The position numbers were made by a program, and so were the translations under genes. Source: JBGRQA01 sp041725895 (lineage in GTDB: Bacteria > Bacteroidota > Bacteroidia > Bacteroidales > Marinifilaceae). From it: 64,000 nt of DNA. The stretch is taken from the NCBI GenBank assembly GCA_041725895.1, contig JBGRQA010000020.1:48908-112907 (forward strand). The letters are read 5' to 3'. Below the pieces are notes generated by a model that worked only from the letters and a program-made list of their open reading frames with translations, did not search any database and was not told the origin of the DNA. Below, piece after piece: positions 53,966-62,565 of this stretch; the first letter of the stretch is position 1; the number at the start of each line of letters is the position of its first letter.

Positions 53966-55681
53966 ATGGATAACAAAACGATCAATGAAGAGAAAGTTGC
54001 CAAAGAAGGGAAATCTCTGAATTTTATCCAGCAGATTATTGAGGACGATCTGAAAAACAATGTGAATGATGGACGTGTTCTGACTCGGTTCCCACCCGAA
54101 CCTAACGGATACCTTCACATCGGTCACGCCAAGTCGATATGCCTAAACTTTAGCCTTGCCCAGCAATACCAGGGAAAATGCAACCTGAGATTTGACGATA
54201 CCAATCCTGTAAAAGAAGATACCGAATATGTAGATTCCATTATGGAAGACATCCAGTGGCTGGGCTTCCAATGGGAAGGAGAACCTCACTATACCTCCGA
54301 TTATTTTGATCAGCTGTACGAATGGGCTGTAAAACTGATTAAGGATGGTAAGGCCTATGTGGACGATCAAACTGCCGAACAAATCAGCGAGCAAAAGAAA
54401 TCGCCTACCGAACCAGGAATTGAGAGTCCCTACCGAAACCGTAGCGTAGAGGAAAACCTTGATCTGTTCGAAAGAATGAAGAACGGAGAATTCAAGGATG
54501 GAGAGAAGGTACTGCGTGCCAAAATTGATATGAACTCTCCAAACATGCACATGCGTGACCCTTTGATGTACCGTATTATGCATGCACACCATCACCGTAC
54601 GGGTGACAAATGGTGTATCTATCCTATGTACGACTACGCCCACGGGGAATCGGATTACATTGAAGGCATCACCCACTCCATTTGTACCCTCGAATTTGAG
54701 GTACACCGTCCATTGTATGAGTGGTTCGTAGAGAATATTACCGATACTGAATACCGTCCCAAGCAACGTGAATTTGCCCGTTTGAACCTGAGCTACACCG
54801 TAATGAGTAAGCGAAAACTTCTGGAACTGGTGAAGGATGGTCATGTAAACGGATGGGATGATCCACGAATGCCTACCGTTTCGGGATTGAGAAGAAGAGG
54901 TTACACACCTGCTTCCATCCGCAACTTTGCAGACACCATCGGGGTAGCCAAACGTGACAATGTGATTGATGTAGCCCTTCTGGAACATTGCGTTCGTGAG
55001 GACCTGAACAAAACAGCTCCACGTGTAATGGCTGTTCTGGACCCGGTAAAAGTGGTTCTGACCAACTATCCGGAAGAACAGGTAGAATACCTTACTTGCG
55101 AAAACAATCCGGAAGATCCGGAAGCAGGAAGCCGTGAGATGCCTTTCACTCGTGAATTGTACATCGAACGTGACGATTTCATGGAAGACGCGCCTAAGAA
55201 ATACTTCCGCATGACTCCGGGCCGCGAAGTACGTCTGAAGTTTGGTTACATTGTAATGTGCGAAAGCGTTGTGAAGGATGCGAATGGTAACATTACAGAA
55301 ATTCACTGTACCTACGATCCAAAATCGAAGAGTGGTAGTGGCAGTGAGGAGAGCAAACGTAAGGTGAAAGGTACCCTGCACTGGGTTTCCGCAACGGAAT
55401 CCATTCCGGCAGAAGTTCGTATCTACGACCGCCTGTTTACCGACGAGGCTCCTGATGGTAAAAAAGGTGTAGACTTTAAGGAATTCCTGAACCCTGATTC
55501 ACTGAAAATCTTAACCAACTGCCGTGTTGAACCAAGTTTGGCCAACACTAAAGCTGAGGATCACTTCCAATTCCAGCGTCTGGGGTATTTCTCTACCGAC
55601 AAGGATACTACGGAAGGGAAATTGATTTTCAACCGTACTGTACCGTTGAAAGACAGTTGGTCTAAAATCAAGAAAAAATAA
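53966..55681 (+). CDS. glnS: Glutaminyl-tRNA synthetase
   Basis: Class I synthetase charging tRNA-Gln. RFPPEPNGYLHIGHAKSI holds the HIGH motif at residues 51-54, and LSYTVMSKRKL is the KMSKS equivalent. The acceptor-end block DDPRMPTVSGLRRRGYTP is GlnRS-specific and separates it from GluRS. Two C-terminal beta-barrels bind the anticodon. Length 571 is typical, with no YqeY extension. Codons are of the highly expressed type (CGT rather than CGA). It converges on gltX. Confidence 0.96.
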   Translation: MDNKTINEEKVAKEGKSLNFIQQIIEDDLKNNVNDGRVLTRFPPEPNGYLHIGHAKSICLNFSLAQQYQGKCNLRFDDTNPVKEDTEYVDSIMEDIQWLGFQWEGEPHYTSDYFDQLYEWAVKLIKDGKAYVDDQTAEQISEQKKSPTEPGIESPYRNRSVEENLDLFERMKNGEFKDGEKVLRAKIDMNSPNMHMRDPLMYRIMHAHHHRTGDKWCIYPMYDYAHGESDYIEGITHSICTLEFEVHRPLYEWFVENITDTEYRPKQREFARLNLSYTVMSKRKLLELVKDGHVNGWDDPRMPTVSGLRRRGYTPASIRNFADTIGVAKRDNVIDVALLEHCVREDLNKTAPRVMAVLDPVKVVLTNYPEEQVEYLTCENNPEDPEAGSREMPFTRELYIERDDFMEDAPKKYFRMTPGREVRLKFGYIVMCESVVKDANGNITEIHCTYDPKSKSGSGSEESKRKVKGTLHWVSATESIPAEVRIYDRLFTDEAPDGKKGVDFKEFLNPDSLKILTNCRVEPSLANTKAEDHFQFQRLGYFSTDKDTTEGKLIFNRTVPLKDSWSKIKKK

Positions 55682-55705
55682 TAATTCGTATCGAATTAAA
55701 TATAG

Positions 55706-55738
55706 AAAATCCGGCCCTGAGGGTCGGATTTTTTTTAT
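55706..55738 (+). terminator. Terminator of glnS
   Basis: Stem AAATCCGgCCC/GGGtCGGATTT with a three-base loop and T8. Confidence 0.92.
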
Positions 55739-55751
55739 AGCTATAGATTAA

Positions 55752-55773
55752 GGGTCAGGACACGTCCTGACCC
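55752..55773. repeat. Perfect 10-bp palindrome between the two terminators
   Basis: Arms GGGTCAGGAC and GTCCTGACCC separated by two bases, sitting between the terminators of the convergent glnS and gltX genes. It is GC-rich compared with its surroundings. Confidence 0.75.
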
Positions 55774-55790
55774 GACTATTAAAACAATAC

Positions 55791-55824
55791 AAAAAAGGCC
55801 CCTCTTTAAAAGAGGAGCCTTTTA
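55791..55824 (-). terminator. Terminator of gltX
   Basis: Stem AAGGCtCCTCTTT/AAAGAGGgGCCTT on the minus strand with a short loop and T6. Confidence 0.9.
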
Positions 55825-55844
55825 CTTGTAATATATCTTAAAGC

Positions 55845-57374
55845 TTAGCGCTGAATATTTGCAATAGCATTATCCAATCGCTTCAAGCTTTCCTCTTTTC
55901 CAAGAATTTCGATAATATCGAACATGTGAGGTCCTTTACCGGCACCTACCATAGCCAATCGGAAAGGGTTCATTACTTTCCCCATTCCAATCTCCTTGGA
56001 GTTGATCCATTCTTTCACGATGGTTTCGGTATTGGCCGAAGAGAAATCTTCGATACCTTCCAATACGGTCTTCAGCTCAGCCATCAATTCAGGAGTAGCT
56101 TCCTTCCAGTTCTTCTTCACAGCTTTGGCATCGTACTCCTCTGGAGTTTCGAAGAAAAAGTTCACTTGCTCCCACAATTCAGGAACAAAATTCACACGGT
56201 CCTTCACCATACCAACAACACGGTTCACCATAGTTGCATCGGCTTCGATACCTTTTTCCTTCAGTACTTCCATAAACAAACCACCAATCTCTTCGTCTGA
56301 TTTGGCTACCAGGTACTGGTGATTGAACCACTTGGTTTTTTCAGGATCAAATTTGGAACCGGATTTTCCAACACGTTCCAAAGAGAAAGCTTGAGCCAAT
56401 TCTTCCATAGAGAAAATTTCCTGCTCAGTTCCAGGGTTCCAACCCAAAAAGGCCATCATATTGATGAAAGCTTCAGGGAAATAACCATCCTCACGATAAC
56501 CGGCAGAAGTCTCTTGCGATTTTGGATCCACCCATTTAAGCGGAAATACAGGGAACCCCATTTTATCTCCATCTCGCTTGCTTAATTTTCCTTTTCCTAC
56601 TGGCTTCAAGATCAAAGGCAGGTGAGCAAATTTCGGCATATCAGCTTCCCAGCCCAATTGCTTGTATAGCAATACGTGCAGAGGCATAGATGGCAACCAT
56701 TCCTCACCACGAATCACGTGACTGATCTTCATCAAATAATCGTCCACCACATTGGCCAAATGATAAGTTGGCATTCCATCCGACTTGAACAAAACCTTAT
56801 CGTCCAATGTAGAGGTATTGAACACCACGTGACCACGAATTTCATCATCCAGGTGCAACTCCTCGTTGTCTGGCATTCTGAAACGCACAACATAGGGGGC
56901 TCCCGACTCCAAACGCTCCTTCACCTCTTCCTCTGAAAGGGAAAGAGAGTTTTTCATGATAGGACGGGATTCAGCATTATATGTAAAGGTCTTCTTCTCT
57001 TCTTCAAATTGCTTTCGAACAGCATCCAATTCTTCAGGTGTGTCGAATGCGTAGTAAGCGTCACCGCTGGCTACCAGCTTCTCGGCATATTCACGGTACA
57101 TCGGCTTACGTTCCGATTGACGGTAAGGTCCATATTCGCCTCCTACAGTTGCTCCTTCATCGATCTTAATACCACACCAAGCCAATGCCTCTACGATATA
57201 ATCTTCGGCACCCGGCACATAGCGGGTTTGATCGGTATCCTCAATTCGCAACAGGAAATCGCCCCCGTGCTTGCGGGCAAATAAATAGTTAAACAGGGCA
57301 GTTCTCACGCCACCCATATGCAGGGGACCAGTTGGACTGGGTGCAAAACGCACTCGTACTTTCTTATCACTCAT
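55845..57374 (-). CDS. gltX: Glutamyl-tRNA synthetase
   Basis: Class I synthetase for tRNA-Glu. VRFAPSPTGPLHMGGVRTAL carries the HIGH-type motif (HMGG), and GKGKLSKRDGDKMG is the KMSKS site. Length 509 and the all-helical anticodon-binding C-terminus are bacterial GluRS features. It makes a discriminating charging system together with glnS next to it. A perfect -7 box lies 24 bp upstream of the ATG. Confidence 0.96.
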   Translation of the reverse strand: MSDKKVRVRFAPSPTGPLHMGGVRTALFNYLFARKHGGDFLLRIEDTDQTRYVPGAEDYIVEALAWCGIKIDEGATVGGEYGPYRQSERKPMYREYAEKLVASGDAYYAFDTPEELDAVRKQFEEEKKTFTYNAESRPIMKNSLSLSEEEVKERLESGAPYVVRFRMPDNEELHLDDEIRGHVVFNTSTLDDKVLFKSDGMPTYHLANVVDDYLMKISHVIRGEEWLPSMPLHVLLYKQLGWEADMPKFAHLPLILKPVGKGKLSKRDGDKMGFPVFPLKWVDPKSQETSAGYREDGYFPEAFINMMAFLGWNPGTEQEIFSMEELAQAFSLERVGKSGSKFDPEKTKWFNHQYLVAKSDEEIGGLFMEVLKEKGIEADATMVNRVVGMVKDRVNFVPELWEQVNFFFETPEEYDAKAVKKNWKEATPELMAELKTVLEGIEDFSSANTETIVKEWINSKEIGMGKVMNPFRLAMVGAGKGPHMFDIIEILGKEESLKRLDNAIANIQR

Positions 57375-57397
57375 CGTATTTTCCTTTATTTTGGAAA

Positions 57398-57405
57398 CAA
57401 AGATA
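57398..57405 (-). promoter_or_regulatory. -7 box of gltX
   Basis: Minus-strand TATCTTTG, perfect match, ending 24 bp before ATG 57374. No clear -33 box. Confidence 0.5.
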
Positions 57406-57453
57406 ACAAATAAGCCACAAGAAAAACGAAGAGGTTAAACAGAAAATTTACGC

Positions 57454-57849
57454 TTAATTTTCAGGAAGATATTTTTGGATCATTTCCTTAAGGAGTTGGA
57501 TATCGATAGGTTTGGAAACTAATTCGTCACATCCTACCGCCTTAATCTCTTCATAAGCTTCGCCATAATGATAGGCTGTTTGGGCAATAACCGGCACTTC
57601 ATTTTTCAGGGTTTTAATGGTTCGGGTAGCTTCATATCCATTCATTACCGGCATCTGCATATCCATCAGAATTAAATCGATGTTCGGGTTACTTTTGAAC
57701 ATTTGAATCGCCTCCAGCCCATCTTTGGCCCTGATTAATTTTGCATGCGTACAATTTAGTACTTCCTCAAGGAAAATGTAATTGAAATCTTCATCCTCGG
57801 CCACAAGCAAAACTCGACCTTCCCAATTGTATTCTGAAGAACCCTTCAT
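57454..57849 (-). CDS. Stand-alone response regulator receiver protein
   Basis: A single CheY-type receiver domain of 131 residues without an output domain. The acidic pocket VAEDEDFN and the phosphoacceptor Asp63 in LILMDMQMPVMNG are visible. The conserved Thr (VIAQTA) and Lys (LVSKPID) are in place, so it should be phosphorylatable. It likely acts by protein contact or in a phosphorelay with a hybrid kinase elsewhere. No kinase gene is adjacent. Confidence 0.92.
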   Translation of the reverse strand: MKGSSEYNWEGRVLLVAEDEDFNYIFLEEVLNCTHAKLIRAKDGLEAIQMFKSNPNIDLILMDMQMPVMNGYEATRTIKTLKNEVPVIAQTAYHYGEAYEEIKAVGCDELVSKPIDIQLLKEMIQKYLPEN

Positions 57850-58181
57850 ATTTAAATTCTATCTGGTTTAATGTTAGATGTTCAAACAAATTTAACAAAA
57901 TTTTATGCTAATAAAAGAATGTCAAATCTGTCAACTTCTCTTCCATTTCCTGCCAAATCCTTCCAAAGTCCCAAACGACGCAGGTATTGGGTCATTTTTT
58001 CCCGCTGAATTATTATTACCGAAACTAGATTTATCCCCTTCTGACTCACTTCTTTTCAATTATTTTGAAACCTCTATGTGTCAAGTTTGCCAAAACTTAA
58101 CTTCCCTCATCCATAGCCACAACAGAATTGATCCAATTCGAAATAGGATTCACCTTAAAAAAACAAACAATCACAATCAAA
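57850..58181. other. Intergenic region, no gene seen
   Basis: About 330 bp between the response regulator start and the nrdJ terminator. The only long open frame (plus strand) has no coding character. Confidence 0.5.
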
Positions 58182-58209
58182 AAAAGGAATTCCCGCAGGA
58201 ACTCCTTTT
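58178..58209 (-). terminator. Terminator of nrdJ
   Basis: Stem AAAAGGAgTTCC/GGAAtTCCTTTTT on the minus strand with a four-base loop and a T-rich end. Confidence 0.88.
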
Positions 58210-58240
58210 CATATCTAAAAATAAATAATTCTGTTCTTAA

Positions 58241-60793
58241 TTATCCGCACTTGGAAGTACCACAGCTTTGACAAATCAAGCATCCCTCCTGGTAGATAAT
58301 GTGCTCGGATCCACAACTGGAACACTTGGCTCCTTTGGCTTTGGTTCCGTTAGGAATGTACTTTTTCAAAGCACGTTCCACACCATTCTTCCAGGTATTG
58401 ATGTTTTCACTATCCAGTTGCAAACCAGTAACCAGATTTACCACTTGCTCGATAGGCATTCCATGACGCAATACTCCGGAAATCAACTTGGCATAATTCC
58501 AGAATTCCTTATCAAATTTGTAGGACAATCCTTCCACTGTGGTTTTAAATCCTCGTTTGTTGCAGAATTGGAAGTCGTAGCGGGAATGACCTTCCTCATC
58601 ACGGCTCTTGATAATAATCCCTTTACTCACCGATTTAGGAAGCATAATACCTTCCTCATCATCAACGATACCGGTAAAGATTTCGTAAGGCTTACCATTG
58701 TACAAACCAATAAAAGCAATCCATTTCTCCTTGTTGTTTTGGAATCGAACAACATCAGCTTCCAGTTCCCGTGGACGCTTTGGAGGCATATTCTTATCCT
58801 CCTCTTTTTTCGCATCATGGGCAATCAAAACGCCTGAACGCGATCCGTCACGATAAACGGTACAACCTTTACAACCACTTTTCCATGCTTCGATGTACAA
58901 CTCACCAACCAGCTCTTCGCTTACATCATTTGGAAGGTTAACGGTAACACTAATGGAATGGTCTACCCATTTCTGTACCTCTCCCTGCATACGAACCTTT
59001 TGTACCCAGTCCACATCATTGGAGGTAGCTTTATAGTAAGGTGATTTCTCTACCAGTTCCTCAATCTCTTTATCGCTGTAATTCTTGGTTGTATCAAAAC
59101 CATTGGCCTCCATCCAGGTAACAAACTTATGATGGAAAACGATAAACTCTTCCCAGCTATCGCCTACTTCATCAACGAAGTCAACACGAACATCCTTATC
59201 GTTAGGATTCACCTTTCTTCTTCTCTTGTACACTGGCATAAACACAGGCTCAATTCCAGAAGTGGTTTGAGTCATCAAACTTGTAGTACCGGTTGGAGCG
59301 ATGGTCAAACATGCAATATTTCTACGACCATACTTCACCATGTCTGCATACATTTCGGGAGCAGCCTCTTTCAATCGAAGCACAAAAGGATTGTTTGCTT
59401 CCCGTTTGGCATCAAAAATTTTGAATGCTCCACGATCTTTCGCCATGTTTACTGAAGAACGGTATGCTTCTACAGCAATTGCTTTATGAACCTGTACAGA
59501 GAAATCGATCGCTGCATCATTGCCATACTGCAAACCAAGAGCAGCTAACATATCTCCTTCAGCTGTAATACCAACTCCGGTACGACGGCCTTCCTGAGCC
59601 TTGGTACGAATGTTCTCCCAAAGCTTTAACTCCACTCGTTTGATTTCGCTATTCTCAGGATCTGCATCGATCTTCTCTACAATAGCATCAATTTTCTCCA
59701 GCTCCAGATCAATAATATCATCCATGATCCGTTGTGCCAAGGCAACATGCTTACGGAAGAGGTCAAAATTGAAAACCGCCTTATCAGTAAATGGATTCTC
59801 TACATAAGAATACAAGTTAATGGCCAGCAAGCGACAACTATCGTAAGGACACAAAGGAATTTCACCACATGGGTTGGTCGATACGGTACGATAACCTAAA
59901 TCGGCATAGCAATCGGGTACCGACTCACGTGTAATGGTATCCCAGAAAAGAATTCCAGGCTCGGCAGATTTCCATGCATTGTGTACAATTTTACCCCACA
60001 ATTTATTGGCATCGATTTCCTTTGAAAACTGAGGATCGTTTGAGCTGATCGGATACTGTTGCGTATATTTTTTACCATCCACAACGGCTTGCATAAACTC
60101 ATCGTGAATTTTAACGGAAACATTAGCTCCTGTTACTTTCCCCTGCTCCATTTTAGCATCGATAAAATCCTCGGAATCGGGATGTTTAACGGAAACACTT
60201 AACATTAGAGCACCACGACGACCATCCTGGGCTACTTCACGGGTAGAATTGGAGTAACGCTCCATAAAAGGAACAATACCGGTAGAAGTCAAAGCAGAAT
60301 TCTTCACAGGAGATCCCTTGGGACGAATATGGGATAGATCATGTCCAACTCCACCACGACGCTTCATCAATTGTACCTGTTCCTGGTCAATTTTCATGAT
60401 ACCACCATAGGAATCGGAATCCCCTTCGTTGCCAATTACAAAACAATTGGAAAGAGAGGCAATCTGGTAACGGTTTCCAATTCCCGACATAGGACTTCCC
60501 TGAGGAACGATATACTTAAAATCTTTTAATACGGAGAAGATTTCATCTTCCGACAGAGGATTGGGATACTGTTTCTCGATACGAGCAATCTCCCTTGCAA
60601 TGCGTCGGTGCATATCGTTCGGAGTTTTCTCGTAGAGATTGCCAAAAGAATCCTTCAAAGCATATTTATTTAACCATACACGAGCAGCAAGCTCGTCACC
60701 TTTGAAGTATTCAAAGGAGGCTTCAAAAGCCTCTTCCTGGCTGTAGGTTTGGTGCTTCAGATTCTTAGTTTTTTCCATTTCTTTGACTTCCAT
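58241..60793 (-). CDS. nrdJ: Adenosylcobalamin-dependent (class II) ribonucleotide reductase
   Basis: Reduces ribonucleotides to deoxyribonucleotides with a B12-derived radical, independent of oxygen. SLSNCFVIGNEGDSD holds the first redox cysteine and STNPCGEIPLCPYDS the radical cysteine loop. The C-terminus ends in a zinc ribbon (KCSSCGSEHIIYQEGCLICQ) with shuttling cysteines. Length 850 fits the family. ATG 60793 or 60778 may be the start. It is the only ribonucleotide reductase in the window. No cobalamin riboswitch was recognised in its leader. Confidence 0.95.
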   Translation of the reverse strand: MEVKEMEKTKNLKHQTYSQEEAFEASFEYFKGDELAARVWLNKYALKDSFGNLYEKTPNDMHRRIAREIARIEKQYPNPLSEDEIFSVLKDFKYIVPQGSPMSGIGNRYQIASLSNCFVIGNEGDSDSYGGIMKIDQEQVQLMKRRGGVGHDLSHIRPKGSPVKNSALTSTGIVPFMERYSNSTREVAQDGRRGALMLSVSVKHPDSEDFIDAKMEQGKVTGANVSVKIHDEFMQAVVDGKKYTQQYPISSNDPQFSKEIDANKLWGKIVHNAWKSAEPGILFWDTITRESVPDCYADLGYRTVSTNPCGEIPLCPYDSCRLLAINLYSYVENPFTDKAVFNFDLFRKHVALAQRIMDDIIDLELEKIDAIVEKIDADPENSEIKRVELKLWENIRTKAQEGRRTGVGITAEGDMLAALGLQYGNDAAIDFSVQVHKAIAVEAYRSSVNMAKDRGAFKIFDAKREANNPFVLRLKEAAPEMYADMVKYGRRNIACLTIAPTGTTSLMTQTTSGIEPVFMPVYKRRRKVNPNDKDVRVDFVDEVGDSWEEFIVFHHKFVTWMEANGFDTTKNYSDKEIEELVEKSPYYKATSNDVDWVQKVRMQGEVQKWVDHSISVTVNLPNDVSEELVGELYIEAWKSGCKGCTVYRDGSRSGVLIAHDAKKEEDKNMPPKRPRELEADVVRFQNNKEKWIAFIGLYNGKPYEIFTGIVDDEEGIMLPKSVSKGIIIKSRDEEGHSRYDFQFCNKRGFKTTVEGLSYKFDKEFWNYAKLISGVLRHGMPIEQVVNLVTGLQLDSENINTWKNGVERALKKYIPNGTKAKGAKCSSCGSEHIIYQEGCLICQSCGTSKCG

Positions 60794-61184
60794 AATAGCA
60801 AAAAAAGTATGTAATTTTTCTTGTAAAACTTAGGGTTATTTAGGGTTTATTAGTGAAGAATTGAACCATATCCATTATCCGGTTTCAAATCTCACTGCAA
60901 GTTATACAAACTTGAAATTCCTAACAACATTTCAATATGAAAAAATAAAAAAGTTTTCCACAAACGATTGTTAATTCCTTGTTTTACTGCTTCTTACTTT
61001 TTTAGAGTATACGAAAAGTTTTCCAAAAAGAAAATTTTTAGCCTTTTTTTTATATACGGATATTATCTGAATTTTGCAAGCTTTTTACCTGTCAAATGTG
61101 TCAATTGATCAAAAAAAACATTACATACCTCTACAACCTTGGCCGTGCAAGCAATGCAAACTTATTGTTAAACAAAAACTTTAA
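60794..61184. other. Intergenic region upstream of nrdJ
   Basis: AT-rich 391 bp without a gene. It contains two identical 12-mers AAAAGTTTTCCA (60949-60960 and 61014-61025), the first continuing to TTTTCCACA, close to a DnaA box. Confidence 0.5.
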
Positions 61185-62414
61185 CTAGCGAAGGGCTTCT
61201 TTCAAAATTTTGTGGGTAGCTCCTCGCTGACTTTCCACATAGCTGCGAGCTGCTTTTCCTGCATTTTTTAGGGTGGAGGCATCCTGCCAAAAAGAATCCA
61301 AAAGTTGGTGCAGATCTTTTGTCTGAGTATACGAAAAGGCCCCTTTTAACTGAATCAGATCTTTTGCCTCCTGAAATTTGTAGTAGTTGGGCCCAAAAAT
61401 AATTGGCATTCCAAATGTGGCAGCTTCCAAAGTATTGTGGATCCCTTTACCGAATCCACCACCAATATATGCAACCTCACCATAGCGGTACATGGAAGAC
61501 AGAACACCGATACAATCCACTACGAGGACCTCAGCATCCACTACATTCTCTTCGTTGGCCTGAGTATAACGAACCACTTTTTTATCCAATCCCTCCAGGA
61601 TACGCTGAATATGATCTTCATCCACCTCATGGGGAGCTATGATATATTTTCTCTCCTCCTTCGAGCTATTTATATAGCTCAATAAATTTTCCTCGTCCTT
61701 TGGCCAGGTACTGCCGGCAATCAACAAAGGCTGGTTCTGTTTAAACTTTTCGGCCAGAGGTAAAACTTTGGCCTGATGAGCAATGGTAAACACCCTGTCG
61801 AAACGAGTATCCCCCGCCACAGACACGTTGGTAAGCCCAATAGACTTCAGCAACTCGGCTGATTTTTCGGTTTGTACAAATAGATGGGAGAAAGCCAACA
61901 ACATTTTCCGGTAGAAACCTCCGTAGAATTTAAAAAAGGTTTGATTTTCGCGAAAAATAGAGGAAAACAGATAGGTAGGAATATTTCTCTTACGTAAACC
62001 TTTCAGGTAATGGTGCCAGAACTCATATTTAATGAAAAAAACAACTTCAGGCTGAACCAAATCCAGGAATTTGCGAGCATTACGACGAGTATCGGCCGGC
62101 AAGTAGAAAACGTAATCTGCCCCTTCGTAATCCTTACGAATTTCAAAACCAGAAGGAGAAAAGAAGGTCAGAAGGATCTTAAGGTCCGGGGTTTGTTCCC
62201 TCATGGCTTCAATCACGGGTCGCCCCTGTTCGAATTCACCAAGAGATGCAGCATGAAACCACGCAATTCGATCTCCCTCCTGAACAGCAGCCTCAATTCT
62301 TTTAAAAATATCTCTTCGCCCCTGCACCCATTGCCTGGCCTTTTCATTAAACAAGGAAGCCACGCGAATCAGAAAAATGTATAAACGAATTGAAATATTA
62401 TAGAAAAGAATCAT
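61185..62414 (-). CDS. waaA: 3-deoxy-D-manno-octulosonic acid (Kdo) transferase
   Basis: Glycosyltransferase that adds Kdo to lipid A precursor at the inner membrane. A short N-terminal membrane anchor (MILFYNISIRLYIFLI) precedes the GT30 domain. The catalytic glutamate region is FHAASLGEFEQGRPVIEAM. EVVFFIKYEFWHHYLKGL, VAGDTRFDRV and the CMP-Kdo-binding YIGGGFGKGIHNTLEAATFG are all present. Length 409 is typical. The gene is divergent from the partial outer-membrane gene at the right edge. Confidence 0.95.
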   Translation of the reverse strand: MILFYNISIRLYIFLIRVASLFNEKARQWVQGRRDIFKRIEAAVQEGDRIAWFHAASLGEFEQGRPVIEAMREQTPDLKILLTFFSPSGFEIRKDYEGADYVFYLPADTRRNARKFLDLVQPEVVFFIKYEFWHHYLKGLRKRNIPTYLFSSIFRENQTFFKFYGGFYRKMLLAFSHLFVQTEKSAELLKSIGLTNVSVAGDTRFDRVFTIAHQAKVLPLAEKFKQNQPLLIAGSTWPKDEENLLSYINSSKEERKYIIAPHEVDEDHIQRILEGLDKKVVRYTQANEENVVDAEVLVVDCIGVLSSMYRYGEVAYIGGGFGKGIHNTLEAATFGMPIIFGPNYYKFQEAKDLIQLKGAFSYTQTKDLHQLLDSFWQDASTLKNAGKAARSYVESQRGATHKILKEALR

Positions 62415-62565
62415 AATTGGAAGATTTTTACGTTAACAATGGAAGATAAATCCATATTTTTATTCCCTGCAAAACTACAAATTTTATACTGGAGTTAAGC
62501 CTTTGCAGATTGGGATTTACTCTCAGCCATTGTTTTACTTCATTCAACAAAAAACGATAAGACCA

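Noticed and set aside
54143..55381. 412-codon frame opposite glnS
   Set aside because: It is the antisense shadow of a well-supported synthetase gene, rich in Val/Phe/His as expected from complementing biased codons.
57905..58228. 107-codon plus-strand frame between the response regulator and nrdJ
   Set aside because: No homology pattern, and its end overlaps the nrdJ terminator; composition is that of random AT-rich DNA.
60794..61184. Cobalamin riboswitch before the B12-dependent reductase
   Set aside because: I could not find the conserved B12-box core or a plausible fold in this very AT-rich leader.
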